Below are positions 35,050-47,805 of a stretch of 64,000 nucleotides of DNA, piece by piece. A model generated the notes under the pieces. That model saw only the letters and a program-made list of their open reading frames with translations. It was not told the DNA's origin and did not search any database. The position numbers and the translations under genes were made by a program. The stretch is from the NCBI GenBank assembly GCA_027919835.1, contig JANVFP010000020.1, positions 310,001 to 374,000 on the forward strand, read 5' to 3'. The DNA is from Lentinula raphanica. Its lineage: Eukaryota; Basidiomycota; Agaricomycetes; Agaricales; Omphalotaceae. Each line of letters starts with the position of its first letter. Position 1 is the stretch's first letter.

Positions 35050-38000
35050 GTTGTAGGATGTATACTCTTGGTGATGATTTTCCGTTTTGATGTTTTGATA
35101 TAGAGTTTCTGGAGTTGTTTCTCCAGAACATAGGTTGATATTGGATAGGAATATTGACTTTGTACCAGTATTAATGGAATTTCATGACTTTGCATGTTTT
35201 GTTCACTGAGTCTCTCGAAACCATTCACCTGTCCTAAGATGAGGTTTTTGTTGGTGTCTGAGATGAAACTCGTTAACTGCTTCTTTCGCTCTGGTAAATG
35301 TGCCAAGGGTTCCCATGTATCATCCTCTGGTCCATATCCTTTCCATCGGACACGGTACATCATTTTCCCTCTAACCCTTTTGCAATCAAGGATTTCATCC
35401 ACTTCATATTCAGGTTCACCTTCAATTTCAACTGGAGGTTGGCGTGGCATTTTCCGTTTGGGAAATATTCTGGAGGGTGTTGCTCAACAGATCAACATGA
35501 AACACTCATGTATTTTTCCAAGGATGCCGGTAACTCGAGACGGTAAGCATGGGTGGATATTTGTTCTTTGATTTTGAAGGGTCCAAATTTCCGATAATCC
35601 AATTTCTTTGATGGACGTTTTGTTTGGATGTTCTTCGTATTCAGCCACACTTTTGTCCTTTAGTCCAACCATTTCCCTCGGGTCTTCGATGTTTGTTGAT
35701 TTGTGCTGCGGATGCTTCATTTGCCCTTGTGATTTCTTTCTTTAGATATTCACTGATCTCCTTCATATCCTGAATCTTCAAATGAGCAGAGTGGCTAGGC
35801 ACTTCTCTCAAGTTCAGTGTCAACCGAGGGTTGTATCCCTTGTTTGCAAAGAATGGTGTAACACCTGTTGCATCATGTGGTGTATTTTATAAACAAATTC
35901 TGCAAGGGGTAACCACTCGTTCCAATCATCTTGGTCGTAGTTAACAAAGATTCGGAGGTACTGTTCAAGAGTTTGATTTGTGCGTTCAGTCTGTCCATCA
36001 GTTTGTGGGTGATATGCTGTAGACAAATTCTGTCGAATATCCAAGAGTTTGCATAATGATCGCCAGAACTCAGAGATGAAGAGTGTTCCTCGATCGGATA
36101 CAATATCTGCCGGTAATCCATGTTTTGAGAATACTTCTTGGATGAATAATCTTGCAAGGTCTGTAGCCTTGTCTGTAGTATGACAAGGAACAAAGATAGA
36201 TTGCTTTGTCAATCGATCAACTACCACCATGATAGCATCGAAACCATCCGACAATGGTAATTCTGTGATGTGATCAACAGAAATTGAGCTCCAGGGTCGA
36301 TCTCCAATTGGTAAGGGTTTGAGCAATCCTAACTTTTTTGCCGTAATGACTTTGCTCTTTGGCATTGATGGCAAGATCACACGTATCGTTTCACATCTTT
36401 GTGTATACCATTCCAGTAATAAGTTTGGAGAATCAACTTCTGAGTTTTTCGGATACCTGGGTGCCCTCGTAGTTTGTGATCATGGTGTGTCTGTAGGATT
36501 CGCAATCTGATATCATCCGGGTCAGGTACATATATTCTGCCATCCCGTAGGAGTAATCCATCTTCGAATTTGAATGGTCCTGGGTTATCTGACTGTGCAA
36601 CTTCCACCATTTTGGTCCAATATGAATCCTTCTTCATTTGTCGTATTTTTCCGATATCTGCTTCATCATTTAGGATAAGTGATGCCAGCAGTTGCTCGGG
36701 TTGAAGGAATACTTTCTGATTGATATTGTTTGCTTCATTTATTCCCCCTTCTTTGGGTACACATCCGGACGTCGTGTGAGTGCATCGGGTTTCATTCCGA
36801 GTCGGCCCGGGCGGTAGTTTATGTGGAAGTTGAATCCAGAAAGGAATTCTGACCAACGTGCCTGTCTTCTGGTAAGGTTCTTGGTAGTTGTGAACCACTG
36901 AAGGTTATTGTGATCAGTGAACACTTCTATCTTATACTGTGCTCCTTCCAGATAGGCTCGCCATTGTTTAAAGATTCAACAATTGCCAACATCTCTTTGT
37001 CATAGATGTCATAATTGAGTTCTGCACCTGATAGGCCTCTGGCAAAAAATGCAATAGGATGGAAAGAACCTGTTTCTGGATCATACTGTGATATAATTGA
37101 TGCAATAGCATAGTCTGATGCATCCGATTCCACAATGATAGGTAATTCAGGTCGAAAATGTTTCAGAATGGGTGCTTCTGTGAATGCTGTCTTCAGTAAT
37201 TCAAATACTGACTGGCAATCTGTTGACCATTCCCATTGTACATTTTTTCCAAGTAATCGAGTGAGGGGTTTGACAATTCCAGAGAAGTTATCAATGAATC
37301 TTCCTGTAAAAATTGGCAAATCCAAGAAATGATTGGAGTTCTTTCAGATTTTGTGGAGGTGGCCAGTTCTTTATTGATTCAACCTTCCTTGGATCCATCT
37401 TGATGACACTAGGTGATACAATGACAATCAGATACTCCACTTCCTTAGTGTGAAACTCGCATTTCTCGGGTTTGATATGAAGATCATGTTTTTCAAGTTG
37501 GCGAAGCACCTCCTTGACATGTTCTTCATGCTCTTCCTCATTTTGAGAATAAATGAGAATATCATCCAAATAGACAACCACATAATTGTCCATTAAATCA
37601 TGAAAAATATCATTCATGAAATATTGGAAATACGAGGGTGCATTGGTGAGACCGAATGGCATGACAAGATATTCATATGATCCATATCGTGTTCGGAATG
37701 CTGTCTTCCATTCGTGTCCTTCTGCAACTCGTATGTTGTGATATCCTGCTCGAAGATCTAATTTGGAAAAAATTTTTGCCTTTCCCAACTGATCAATGAG
37801 GTTCCAATTAGTGGCAATGGATAGCGATTTTTCTTGGTCAATTTGTTGAGTGCTCTGTAATCCACACATAATCGCAGACTACCATCTTTTTTCTTGGCAA
37901 ACAAGACAGGTGCTCCAATTGGGGATGATGATGCACGGATAAATCCTTTATCGAGCATCTCATCAATATATTCCTTCAATGATTTCAACTCCGGCTCTGA

Positions 38001-39075
38001 CATGTTATACAGTTTTCCCAGTGGTGGAAGTTTGTCATCCACTGTATTAACCTCAATGTCGTATGACCGATGTTGTAGGAGCGTTTTGGCTTCTCCAGCA
38101 GCAAATGTCTTTGCGAATGAGTGATACTGTTCTGGCACAAATTTCTTGAGGGATTCTTCATCTGATGCCAGTGATGCTCGTTCTGACCACAAAATATAAC
38201 GACGTTCTTCTTCTGGGGATTTTGGTTTTGCATCTTCAAAGGCCTGTCTTGCCTCCTTTTCAAATCTCTTCTTTTCTTCCCATTCATGTATGTCACCATT
38301 TGGTTTATAATGCAACACAAATGTTTCACATCCATCTTGTACCAACTTGTTGAATGCAACAGCATTAACCATTCCAATCTTTGCTCCCCCTGTAGTATCA
38401 GCCCAGCGTGTTTTTCGAGGTTCCTTCTTGTGACTGACATGTTCTGAACTGGGTAGCTCCGATGGCATAGGAGGAGATACATTTTGAGTGGACTCTGATG
38501 AAGGTATATTTTGAGTGAATTCTGATGAAGAAGTTTCCATTCCATTTGAAAACTCTTTTGATTTGCATTTTTCTGCGAAATAAGTTGACCATTCACTTTC
38601 ATGAAGTAGCAGGGGATCATCAGGACCAAGGACAGGTTTGTATGATATTTCTTCTTCCACTTCTTCAATCTCCATATGTGCTGAACTGTGGGACTTACCA
38701 CTATAATGTAGATTGGTTTTGGTATCACCAACTGTGATTGCTGACAATTGTACTCCTGTTTGGAAGGATACTTTGAGTTCGTTCCAATTTATGTTTGGGT
38801 TGAACTTTCGTAACCAAGGCATACCAAGCACAATTGGTGCTGATGGATGTAATTTGGTTATCAGAAATTCTACCAGATGTGTTGTTCCATCATCGAACAC
38901 AATATTCTTCTTCAACTTCTTGGTGATGCTGCCAGCAGATGTTAATTCACCATCAAAAAGTCGTAGTGGTATAGGTTTTGTCAGCTCCTCCTGTTCTTCT
39001 GCCAAATTCCCTTGCTAATTTTTCATCTACAAAATCTCTTGATGCTCCTGAGTCAATCAAACATTTTCTCTTTTC
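35046..39075 (-). pseudogene. pol: Gypsy pol: protease, RT, RNase H, integrase, chromodomain (frameshifted)
   Basis: Read on the minus strand: protease with DSGASRDFV (about 39050), then a one-base shift near 39004 before the frame 39005-37758 (continuing to [11 protein letters not shown] and the start of RT); another shift near 37800 before the RT core with YLVMPFGLTNAPS and the catalytic YLDD (about 37580); RNase H (IVESDASDYA), a shift near 36950, then [11 protein letters not shown]; the integrase zinc region (HHDHKLRGHPG), a shift near 36380, then the integrase core (SVDHI, VSDRGTLF, HPQTDGQTERTNQTLE); and after another break the C-terminal chromodomain (YEVDEILDCKRVRGKMMYRVRWKGY, 35250-35400), which in chromoviruses directs integration to marked chromatin. 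The order PR-RT-RH-IN-CHD is typical of Ty3/gypsy. Not functional as it stands. Confidence 0.93.
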
Positions 39076-40109
39076 ATCTCCCATAGCAATCTCCAGAATC
39101 AATGCCTCCTCGGAACGGGAATAGACCAGTGTTGAATCATTTTACAGTTGCTTGTAATTGGACATCTGGTTGGAGGCCCCTGAAACTGTCCCCTGGTTCA
39201 GAACCCTCGATCAGTTTCCCGAGTTGAAATCATCCTCGAGCATAGTAAGAATGGGGATCATCTATATGGACTGGGTTGATCAAGTCCATCAATTTCCACG
39301 TAGAGTTCTTCCTCTGCCATCATGTTCTTCAAGGAAAGTTCCTCGTACAGCTGCATTAGGAGGATTCCTTCTCCAGTGCTGACGGTACCGGTGATCAGGG
39401 GATGCACAAATTGCACATAATCCTTCCTTCATTCTCCTATTCCACTCGGCCTGAGGAACTCTAGGATATGTTCCATCCTTCTCTGAAGTTTTGATTTCAG
39501 AATTGTTATTTTCTTCTAGAGTGACTGCTTCTAGATGCTCTTGCTCTTCATCCATCGCAGCCTGTCGAGCAGTAGGTGTACGGACATTGAACTTTGAATT
39601 CTGCTGAGTATTGTTGGAGGATTGTGGATTGTTAGGGGCAGTGTTTTCCTGCTTGGGTGTGTTATTGTCATTGGGTTTGTACCAATTTCCACGATTATTG
39701 TTGGGCTTTGGTGACAGTCCGATTTAATTGAATGCCTGCTTGGCACCATCAAGAACCAACAACTTGTCTACCACACCTGCAAGAGTTTCCGGAATTTCTC
39801 CATGATCCACAAGACGATTGCGCAGATTATTTTGAATTTGCTTCAATAATCTCCATCGTAAAGCTCTATCATCATAATCAGTCATCAGTGCAATATCTTC
39901 AAACCTTACCCAGAAGTCTCCAAATGATTCATTCCATGCTTGATTGCATTCATCCAGCTTGGACTGTGCTTGATAGTTTCATAATGGAGACCAAACATTT
40001 GTCCAAACAAAATCACAAACTTGTCCCAGTTACCAAGTTCAGTGACCTTGTATCCAGCTCTTTGTCTTCGCATCAAGTTTTGATAATATCGTTTTGCTGG
40101 TCCGCTCAT
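39076..40109 (-). pseudogene. gag: Gypsy gag, C-terminal half (capsid and zinc knuckle), frameshifted
   Basis: Continues the 40106-43186 ORF after a one-base shift near 40115: SGPAKRYYQNLMRRQRAGYKV, further pieces in other frames (DDRALRWRLLKQIQNNL), and CAICASPDHRYRQHWRRNPPN at about 39415-39470. That last piece is a CCHC-type knuckle in which the final Cys appears as His, or the frame is off by a base at that point. At least three frame breaks. Confidence 0.75.
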
Positions 40110-43100
40110 GTATGATGCGCAAACGAAATTCTGGAAATATCATTGGAGTAAATCTGAGGCTTAGCTGCAAAGAAATTTTCACAGTTTTCCTTGTACTCTC
40201 TCCATGCAGTCCGATCTTCACCAGAGAACATTGTTGGTTTGTTGATATCCAACTTTGATTCTCGGTTCATTTCGTCACGTTCGTATTCCTGTAACTGCTT
40301 TTCCAAATCTCTGGTATAGGAGTCTTTGTTGTCACTTCTCCTATCTTGGCAGTCACAAGTATCACGACCATCACGACCATTACGACCATCTCGTCCATCA
40401 CGGCCCCTCCTACAGCAGCATTGCCCATTATATCGTCCTTGGCAGTTACAATCTGGATGACCCTGTTTGATTTTATCATTGGATCTATCTTTGTCATCAC
40501 CTCCATCATCATCATCGTAACCATCATCTCCACCTGGATTTGGTGGTTCTCCACCTCCGCCACCTCCTGCAATAGAGTGTACAGATGGTACAGAGTGCTG
40601 GGATCTTTGACCCTGTGACCTGGGGTGATAGGAGTTTGCATAATCCAATGGATGAATGTTGGGTTGTATGACATGATCTGTGGTATTATGCTCTTCAAAG
40701 GAATACCATTTGGTAGTTTTTGGTGATGAGTTTACAGGTGAATGCCAACTTGGGGTTTTATAATACTGTGCTGGAGTAGATGGGTGTTGTTGTTCATAAT
40801 TGATGAAGCTGTCAATGATAGCTTTTTGCACTTCTATATTTTCTTCATCATGATCCTCTTGTTCTTCTAAGACTCGTGGACGGAAATCTTTCATTGGTGT
40901 TTTGACATTTCCTTCTTCCCGTTCTTTTCCTTTATTTGGAATATGGGGATAGCTTGATGTTCCCACTCCAGGACGATTATCACGTTGGAAGGGGCTTACA
41001 TATTCAACAGTATGCTCCTGCCTTGTCATGTGGGGTGGAGTGTCTCGGTTGAACATATTAGAATCATTTCGAGTATCGGTTGTTCCAGGGTTATCCACCA
41101 ATGCTTCTTGCTTAGCAGAACTTTCTGCTGCATTGTATTCTAGAACCTTGCCTTTAGTCTTTTTCCACCCAGTAACCCTTTGTTGTCTACAGTTTGTAGC
41201 CTTCTGGGTTTCACTCGTTTCAACATCTCTAAGAGGTTCACTCGATGGATCATGCCCAATGGGTTCCTGCTGTGGGGGATCACTAGGGACACTCTCAATA
41301 GTGGGTCCTTCCTCAATTGTTGTTAAGCGAGGAGGCTCTATGAACTGCTGTGAAGGGAGTGTACCAGTGGTCCTTCTTGAATTTCCATGGTAATGTTGTA
41401 TATGAGGGATATTACTGGATTGTGGTGTTATTGTCTGGTTAGGCACTTGTTGTGAGTAATTTTGTATCCTTGGATTCCATGGTGTATCCTGACGCATGCG
41501 ACTTCGAGGTTCATTACGTAAGGTTTGCCAGGATTGGGTAATATCAATGCTCTCTTCCCATGGTAGCATCTCGGAATACTGGCTGTTATGATTACGGTGT
41601 TGTTCATCATAATCATTCAAGGATTGGCGTGATGAAGGTGCTGAGGAATATACTGAACGGACATCAGGATTGTTGATGAGAGCATCAAACTCGGGTTTAT
41701 GTGTCTGTTCCTCCAAATCCAACAGTTTATCAGCACTATCCCCTTGTTGAAGAGACCGTACTAGGTCTGGTGTCACTTCATCATCAGTGAGCTGAACAAT
41801 ACGACGCAATAGCCTCAACAACCCAGCATAAGTGCGGTTGTCAACACAGAAACCTAAGGAATCCAACAGTTCACGAGCAGGGTTGACAATTTTCAATAAC
41901 CCAACTTCATGTGCAATGACCTCTTGTTCATCTTGAGGACTACTCTCCAAGTACTCGATACGATTCGGATAGTCTGGTATGAATGTCTCCATGCGCTCGA
42001 AAGGTAGATGATCCACCCTTAGATATGATGACCAGGTGTCTGTATCATTGATATAACTGATGTAATCAGGTTGGGCAATGATAGTTGACAAATAATTTGT
42101 CCGTTGGGTGACCTGTGGCATCCGTAAAGCCTGACGGATGTTATCCGACAAACGTTCTTCAGGAGTGTTCATGATTTGTCGGAACAACCGTAACCAACCC
42201 ACTGCAGTCAATGTTCCTTGATTCTCAATACCAACATTGATCAACAAGGTACGAGCAAGGTTTGCATAGTGGTGAAGGAGACATTGAGTACTAGCATGGT
42301 TGGATGCAAGTGAAGACCTCGAGTGTGAGGAATGGTCCTCAGAATGACGACGACGAGCCATACATCTGACAGGTGTGTTGGGAACATGTAGATTCCTTGA
42401 GTGTAGTGGGGACTCACCCATGATCTCCCAATATCCATCAGAGTATGAACGAAATTGTGGAGTACGTCCAGCAGCATTGTCATGGACAAAAGGTGTTGAC
42501 TCTGCAAGAGGATGACCAAGAGGAGGATCATCCAGGATGATATTAGACCTACTGTTGTTTTCTTGTTCAATCTCTCGTAGGTGTTCATGAAACTCCTCTG
42601 GTGTTGGTGGGGTTTGGTAAGGTTGACTAGTGGATCTATTCAGTGTTTGTTGGGGTGGGGTACCTGTTTGTGATGGTACATCACGGCCCTGCATAGACCC
42701 TGAACTAGGTTGATGAGTAGGGATATCTTGCTGTTGAGGAGGATGATGTCCAGCATTGGCAGCAAGCTCAGCAAGTAACATCTGACCTTGGGTAGGCAAT
42801 GTCGATGCTGGTCTCCTGGGAGGAGTATTAGCAAGCTCCATCTCAACAGCCAAGTTATCCTGTCCAGGATTGTGTCGGATAGGGATCCCAACAGACTCTG
42901 GAGTATAGTACTGGTGTTGGAAAGAACGTTCTAGATGTGGTGGGGCAGAATGTTGAGGTTGTGTTGAACAATGAGGAAGAGGTGACAATGAACGATTATG
43001 AGGTGCACGTCCTAGTTGTCGACCTCGCTCTGGAAAGTGTAGAGCAGTATTGGCAGTAGTGTTCTGCAACTGTGCTGGTGTAACATGAGTGATGTTATGT

Positions 43101-43186
43101 GAATTTGGGGTAAGGACATGGAAGGAGTAAGGGGTGTACCGGATGTCCTCCTCGATGTCCTCGGTGATGAAAGTTCTTGTAGCCAT
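40106..43186 (-). CDS. gag: Gypsy gag, long N-terminal ORF (1,026 aa)
   Basis: An uninterrupted frame from ATG 43186, 29 bp inside the 5' LTR. Residues 1-300 are low-complexity Pro/Gln/Ser/His; 300-520 hold more ordered sequence (LLHHYANLARTLLINVGIENQG; a second related block DSLGFCVDNRTYAGLLRLLRRIVQLTDDEVTPDLVRSL against VGWLRLFRQIMNTPEERLSDNIRQAL), suggesting an internal duplication of a small helical domain. Residues 870-960 are Gly/Asp-rich with RDGRDGRNGRDGRD repeats. The end, FSGEDRTAWREYKENCENFF, is the start of a standard capsid domain that continues in another frame. Such a long N-terminal extension is unusual for gag. No known enzyme. Confidence 0.8.
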   Translation of the reverse strand: MATRTFITEDIEEDIRYTPYSFHVLTPNSHNITHVTPAQLQNTTANTALHFPERGRQLGRAPHNRSLSPLPHCSTQPQHSAPPHLERSFQHQYYTPESVGIPIRHNPGQDNLAVEMELANTPPRRPASTLPTQGQMLLAELAANAGHHPPQQQDIPTHQPSSGSMQGRDVPSQTGTPPQQTLNRSTSQPYQTPPTPEEFHEHLREIEQENNSRSNIILDDPPLGHPLAESTPFVHDNAAGRTPQFRSYSDGYWEIMGESPLHSRNLHVPNTPVRCMARRRHSEDHSSHSRSSLASNHASTQCLLHHYANLARTLLINVGIENQGTLTAVGWLRLFRQIMNTPEERLSDNIRQALRMPQVTQRTNYLSTIIAQPDYISYINDTDTWSSYLRVDHLPFERMETFIPDYPNRIEYLESSPQDEQEVIAHEVGLLKIVNPARELLDSLGFCVDNRTYAGLLRLLRRIVQLTDDEVTPDLVRSLQQGDSADKLLDLEEQTHKPEFDALINNPDVRSVYSSAPSSRQSLNDYDEQHRNHNSQYSEMLPWEESIDITQSWQTLRNEPRSRMRQDTPWNPRIQNYSQQVPNQTITPQSSNIPHIQHYHGNSRRTTGTLPSQQFIEPPRLTTIEEGPTIESVPSDPPQQEPIGHDPSSEPLRDVETSETQKATNCRQQRVTGWKKTKGKVLEYNAAESSAKQEALVDNPGTTDTRNDSNMFNRDTPPHMTRQEHTVEYVSPFQRDNRPGVGTSSYPHIPNKGKEREEGNVKTPMKDFRPRVLEEQEDHDEENIEVQKAIIDSFINYEQQHPSTPAQYYKTPSWHSPVNSSPKTTKWYSFEEHNTTDHVIQPNIHPLDYANSYHPRSQGQRSQHSVPSVHSIAGGGGGGEPPNPGGDDGYDDDDGGDDKDRSNDKIKQGHPDCNCQGRYNGQCCCRRGRDGRDGRNGRDGRDTCDCQDRRSDNKDSYTRDLEKQLQEYERDEMNRESKLDINKPTMFSGEDRTAWREYKENCENFFAAKPQIYSNDISRISFAHHT

Positions 43187-43215
43187 TATACAACAACAAC
43201 GGAGACTTGTTATTA

Positions 43216-44078
43216 TGTTAAGAGTCGGATTATTTCTTAATAGCCTTCTAGAATATATTCGTGATCACCAGGAAGTAACTTATCCTGGGGTTATTGCTGA
43301 ATAATAGCTGCGAGGGGTCTTCTTCCAAGGGATGTTACGTCCTGAAAGGAATATCGAACTATATCGGCAGAGGTACTTGACTGGAAAAGCGTCAGGCAAG
43401 TAGTGTCGAAGGATAACTGCGAGGGGTCTTCTCTCAAGGAATGTTACGTCTTGAAAGGAAAATCGAATTATATCGGTGAAGGACCTTGACTGGAATAGCA
43501 TCAGGCAAGGGTACTTGACTGGAAAAGCGTCAGGCAAGTATTGCAATAAGAATTGAGATGTCGTCTCCCAAGGTAATCTGTTGTCCTGGAAGGTAATCCA
43601 ACCAATACTGCAATCTACTCGGCTGGAAAAGCGTCAGACGAGGCTTCAAACTATGTGATAGCTTGGTATGTCACTGGATATGCACAGTGTAGGCAACACA
43701 ATATGTGTAATTCCCAAATATACTCTGGATGTAGGTGAAGGTTACAAAATAACAAGTCTAAAGGTTGTTTGTATGTATTTGCGGTCCTTTTATAGTATCC
43801 GGTGTGAGAAAATATGTGCTAAAATAAGTAATAGGAGTGTGTGAAAAGATATGCTAAATCAGGTAGATAAGATTACCCTAAGCAGTAGCTATCTCTAAGT
43901 ACTTATCCTATCAATTATAATATTAATTATGGTTATAATATTGAGAAAAGATATGGAGAGCGCTTAGCGTGGGAATTTCGGCCAAGAAAGCGCTAAATCG
44001 GCATTTCGGGTGTTCGGCATGGATTATAAAGGCTCTGGGCGCCTATAGGGACTTTCTTCGAGGGTGCACTTCCTAACA
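43216..44078 (-). repeat. 5' LTR of the gypsy element (863 bp)
   Basis: TGTTAAGAGTCGG...CTTCCTAACA. The TG..CA ends and the gag start just inside identify it. It retains the empty site of the MITE carried by the other LTR. Confidence 0.93.
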
Positions 44079-44177
44079 TGCTCCTTCCAGAGATATACCT
44101 GATAACATGTCTCGAGAACAATATGTACAGCAGGAGATGAATCGCAAGCAAGCAGAGGAGTTTCTAGCTTACACCTT

Positions 44178-44402
44178 CATCAGCAAAACTGACCTGGTGC
44201 CTAGGCTGCCTAGAGATACCCCCCAAAACCTCAGCAGTTTAAAAACTTTGAATTTGCCTGAAAAAGCCTGAGCAAGCCTGAGTTTGCCTGGAAAAGCCTG
44301 GGCAAGCCTGAGTTTGCCTCAGATTTCTTTGGGTGCTTTGGGAGAGCCTAGGTTTTTGGGGGTATCTCTGGGTTACCTAGGCCAAGGGTGCTTTTTCCGA
44401 TG
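44178..44402. mobile_element. CATCAG element D2 (225 bp)
   Basis: CATCAGCAAAACTGACC... to ...CTTTTTCCGATG, flanked by tt/tt. The right end has one change (CCGATG for CTGATG). It is the inverted sister of 33290-33513. Confidence 0.92.
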
Positions 44403-45689
44403 TTGGGTCATTCTACTTAATTTCTTCTTCTTTTCTACTTCCTGCTTATTCCATTGTTTGATCTTCTCTCCTCCAAGATATAGAGAAAGATATATAATCT
44501 GTATATAATACGTAGTCGCTACAGCCCAGTTTAAGCATTATCTAACCCAAGGATTGTCCATCCATCCGTTCCCGTTCTTTTGATATGCTAAGCCGTTCAT
44601 ATCAGTATGAACCACTGAAGAACAACGCTTGCCCCAGTAATGATCGTTGAAGTGTATGTAATCTTGAGAACAAAAGGAAATAATATCTCCATGGCAGGTT
44701 TCAACTGCTAGACAAGGCTGGTAAAGGCAAATCTCTCCTCCTTGGTAAGAGCCTAAGCTTATAACGAAGCACCCCCCAGCATCTCCAATATCTTGATGAG
44801 CGCCAGTAGAAACATTGATGTTGATGACGAGACCTGTAAAAGGCCTGACAGGAGTAAATTCTTGCATAGGCATGACGTCTATTATGGCTTCAACTGCTTT
44901 ACCATATATATCGTATTCCCTGGCCAGACGCTATTTTCTGGTAAGATTTACGCACTGAAGCATAAAAACTTGATACTTACCTTCTCAACTAGCTTTTGAA
45001 GAACGTTTCCTATAGCTAACAATAACACTGCAAAATACCTCCCAAATACTTGAAGGTCTTTGGAAGCCCATACAAAAAATTGGCAGTGATTGACCTTAGA
45101 GCCATCGCTGCACTCTGTATACAAGGGATGGTATTCTGGAGGTATATTATAACCCTGTACAAAGCTTAGCCTTAGGACTAATTCAAGAAAGTAAGGGACA
45201 ACTTACCACTTGTCCAAATCTAGCATAATAAGATAGATGCCAGACTTCGAATTGTCTATCATTGGCTTTCTTTTTAGACGTATCCAGATCCAGAATAGGT
45301 ACTCCAGTAGCTTTGCATAAGGCTTCTATAGCATTCAGAAGATGTTGTCGGTGCTCTTTTGAAAGAGTGGAATCTACTGTCAAGATGGTTTTGGCTTCAG
45401 CATCCACCACCTTGACTTCTCTCCTACAAAAACTTTAAACACGTTGCCTATGTACAGAGGAAAATTGATGTGCTTACCCAGCGATAGCTTTCTGAGTAAG
45501 AATCAGCCACTTCTGTTGAGCGCTTATCGTGCCTGTTTTTGGATCGTAGTGTGTCTGAAGCTGAGGTGAACTAGATTCAGATAAAGGATAACTCTGTAGG
45601 AATGTTGAACTCACCTTGTCAAAGAACAACTCTAGAGTTCCTGGACGCTCACCCTTCTTGACTATTTTCTCTGATCTTCTGTCTATTTC

Positions 45690-47008
45690 CACAGGATACT
45701 GTGAAGCTTGTGTAAAAAGGTCCGATGAGTTATCGAGGAACGTTTGAAAAAACCTGTGATAACTCGGAGGGGGCTTCGGAAATGGCTCCGGGGGGTGGTC
45801 ATGCCTGTCACCACCTGTCACATGGGGCCTATATTTACTGTTTTGGGTAATTAATAATTACCCAGATATTAAATAAGCAGTACATCCTCAAAAAAAACCA
45901 AAAATTCATTAAAAATCTAAAAAATCCTAAAAAAGCCAGATTAGGTCAGATCAGGGTATGTAAGCAAATGACCTCATATGATCAAAAATGATGTAGGGTC
46001 AATATAGGTACTAAAAATAGCCCAAAAAATCACTAAAAATGCAAAAAATATTTAGGGATGGTATAGAGCCTATTGCAGGTCCAGGCCCATCAACATTACC
46101 AAAAAAGGAAAAAACTTGATCATGATGTCATCTTGTAGCAAAAAATCTGAAAAAAATCATAAAAATAGTTAAAAAATTCAGGGGTGCCTTGTTGGCCCTG
46201 AAAATGCAAAATAAAAAAAATACGCGACAAGTGTAAAAATTTTATCACTCCAAATCATACCAAATCCACTATACAGTCAGAATATATGATGTATATGCTA
46301 TTTTTAGCACCTCTAGCACCCTCAATCATTCAGAATAGCTTATATTACTTAAAAATTACACCAAACTAACAACATTGAGTAAATATGATGTACATGATAT
46401 TTTTAGCACACCTAGTATCCTTGAACACTCAGAACAATTTTTATTACTCAATATGTTCAGTTCACTTGGTACTTATCACACCTAACATACTAAAACTTGG
46501 AACAGTAGTGATATGTATTATGTCTAACACAGTTGACAATAAATACTCAAAATAGTGTTATCAGTCACTATACTTAACACACTTAACAGTCAAAAAGTTG
46601 GAACAATATTATTTGATATACATAACACACTCATTGTTATACTATAATACACTTATAACAACGAGTTTTGGGCGCTTATGGGCGCTTATTTAGTGTTTTT
46701 GAGTCGAAATTCATTAATAGCACACTCGATAATTTTTGTGTGGGCTCTATATTGTGTCAGGATGTTGTCTATATCATATTCCTCTAGATATAATTTTCGG
46801 GTTTTTTTGAAAATGTACTGCTTATTTAATATCTGGATAATTATTAATTACCCAAAACAGTAAATATAGGTACCATGTGACAGGTGGTGACAGGCATGAC
46901 CACCCCCCGGAGCCATTTCCGGAGCCCCCTCCGAGTTATCACAGGTTTTTTCAAACATTCCTCGATAACTCATCAGACCTTTTTACAAAAGCTTCACAGT
47001 ATCAGCTG
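45690..47008. mobile_element. Palindromic CASCTG element (1.3 kb) in an intron of the TET/JBP gene
   Basis: Left end CACAGGATACTGTGAAGC, right end read inward CAGCTGATACTGTGAAGC. Arms share ttgtaaaaaggtc.gatgagtta and the gaccacccccc..gagccatttccggagcc block; one arm is full (with gggcgcttatgggcgctta at 46670), the other cut to about 220 bp. Flanking 7-mers ctatttc (45683-45689) and ccatttc (47009-47015) match at six of seven, an aged target duplication. Confidence 0.82.
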
Positions 47009-47523
47009 CCATTTCTTATGATTGGTTGGAGTATAAGGAAGACCTGTTTATGGAGGAGCCAGAGCCTTACTTGCATCGAAGGAAGATTTAACAACATATA
47101 GAGGTCCCCACTTTTCTGAGTCTTGCTTGATAATCTCTCCCGCAAAAGCTACAATGAGAGGCTGAACTGGAGACGGGCACCTTAGCTGTTCGATATTATC
47201 CTCTTCATCATCAGAAAGAGGCCCTGCTTCATCCCAGGCAGAGACAGTCTGATTTCCTGATCTGATCGTGGAGTTCAAGTGGAGCTGGTTGAAGGAGTAA
47301 AACAAGACAAGGTTTTCAGACAGTGATTTGTACTCCAATACTTCCTTCCACAGCATTTTATCTCGAGGGACGTTGATGCACAATCTGAAAAAAATACGTT
47401 AGGTATTTGAGAAAAGATTCCAGCAAAGAAAGGAAGTCTTACCTTTGATAGAAAAGATTGAAAAACCAATCTGTCACCTCTAGCTGGGCTATATCCAATG
47501 TTGAAGGCAAGCAAAATGTCTTT

Positions 47524-47805
47524 CATCAGGAAAAATATTCTCATCTCTAGAGTCCCCAGAGATACCCCCCAATTCCTAGGCTGCTCAGAGATTTTTGTGA
47601 GCTTTGAAAGATCAAAAAACATCCTAGAGATCCTGAAAGATCCTGAAAGCATCAGAAAGCATCAGAAAGCACCAGAAAGCACCAGAAAGCACCCAGAGAA
47701 TTTTTAGAAGCCTCAAAGAACTTGAATACTTTAGGCTCTCTGAGACTACCTAGGAATTGGGGGGTATCTCTGGGGACTCTAGAGATGAGAATATTTTTCC
47801 TGATG
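47524..47805. mobile_element. CATCAG element E (282 bp) in an exon of the TET/JBP gene
   Basis: CATCAGGAAAAATATTCTCATC... to ...ATATTTTTCCTGATG with tt/tt flanks; arms ctctagagtccccagagat are inverted copies. The middle has a short gaaagcatcagaaagcacca array. Without it and one tt the exon reads through (NLRKTFCLPSTLD). Confidence 0.94.

Larger units (their letters stand above)
29653..44078 (-). mobile_element. Ty3/gypsy chromovirus-type LTR retrotransposon, inactive
   Basis: Two LTRs with TGTTA...TAACA ends enclose gag and pol in the minus orientation: 5' LTR 43216-44078, gag from ATG 43186, pol ending in a chromodomain at about 35046, 3' LTR 29653-30762. The gag ATG is only 29 bp from the 5' LTR. 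A purine-rich tract (rc of 30766-30776) lies near the 3' LTR. The reading frame is broken in at least six places, so the copy is dead. 4.28 kb between pol and the 3' LTR holds an opposite-strand gene remnant and other insertions. No 5-bp target duplication is evident (ctccc on the left, tgctc on the right). Confidence 0.85.

Noticed and set aside
29648..44083. ctcc as a target duplication of the gypsy element
   Set aside because: It requires adding two bases between the LTR end and the repeat on the right side; the true flanks ctccc and tgctc do not match.
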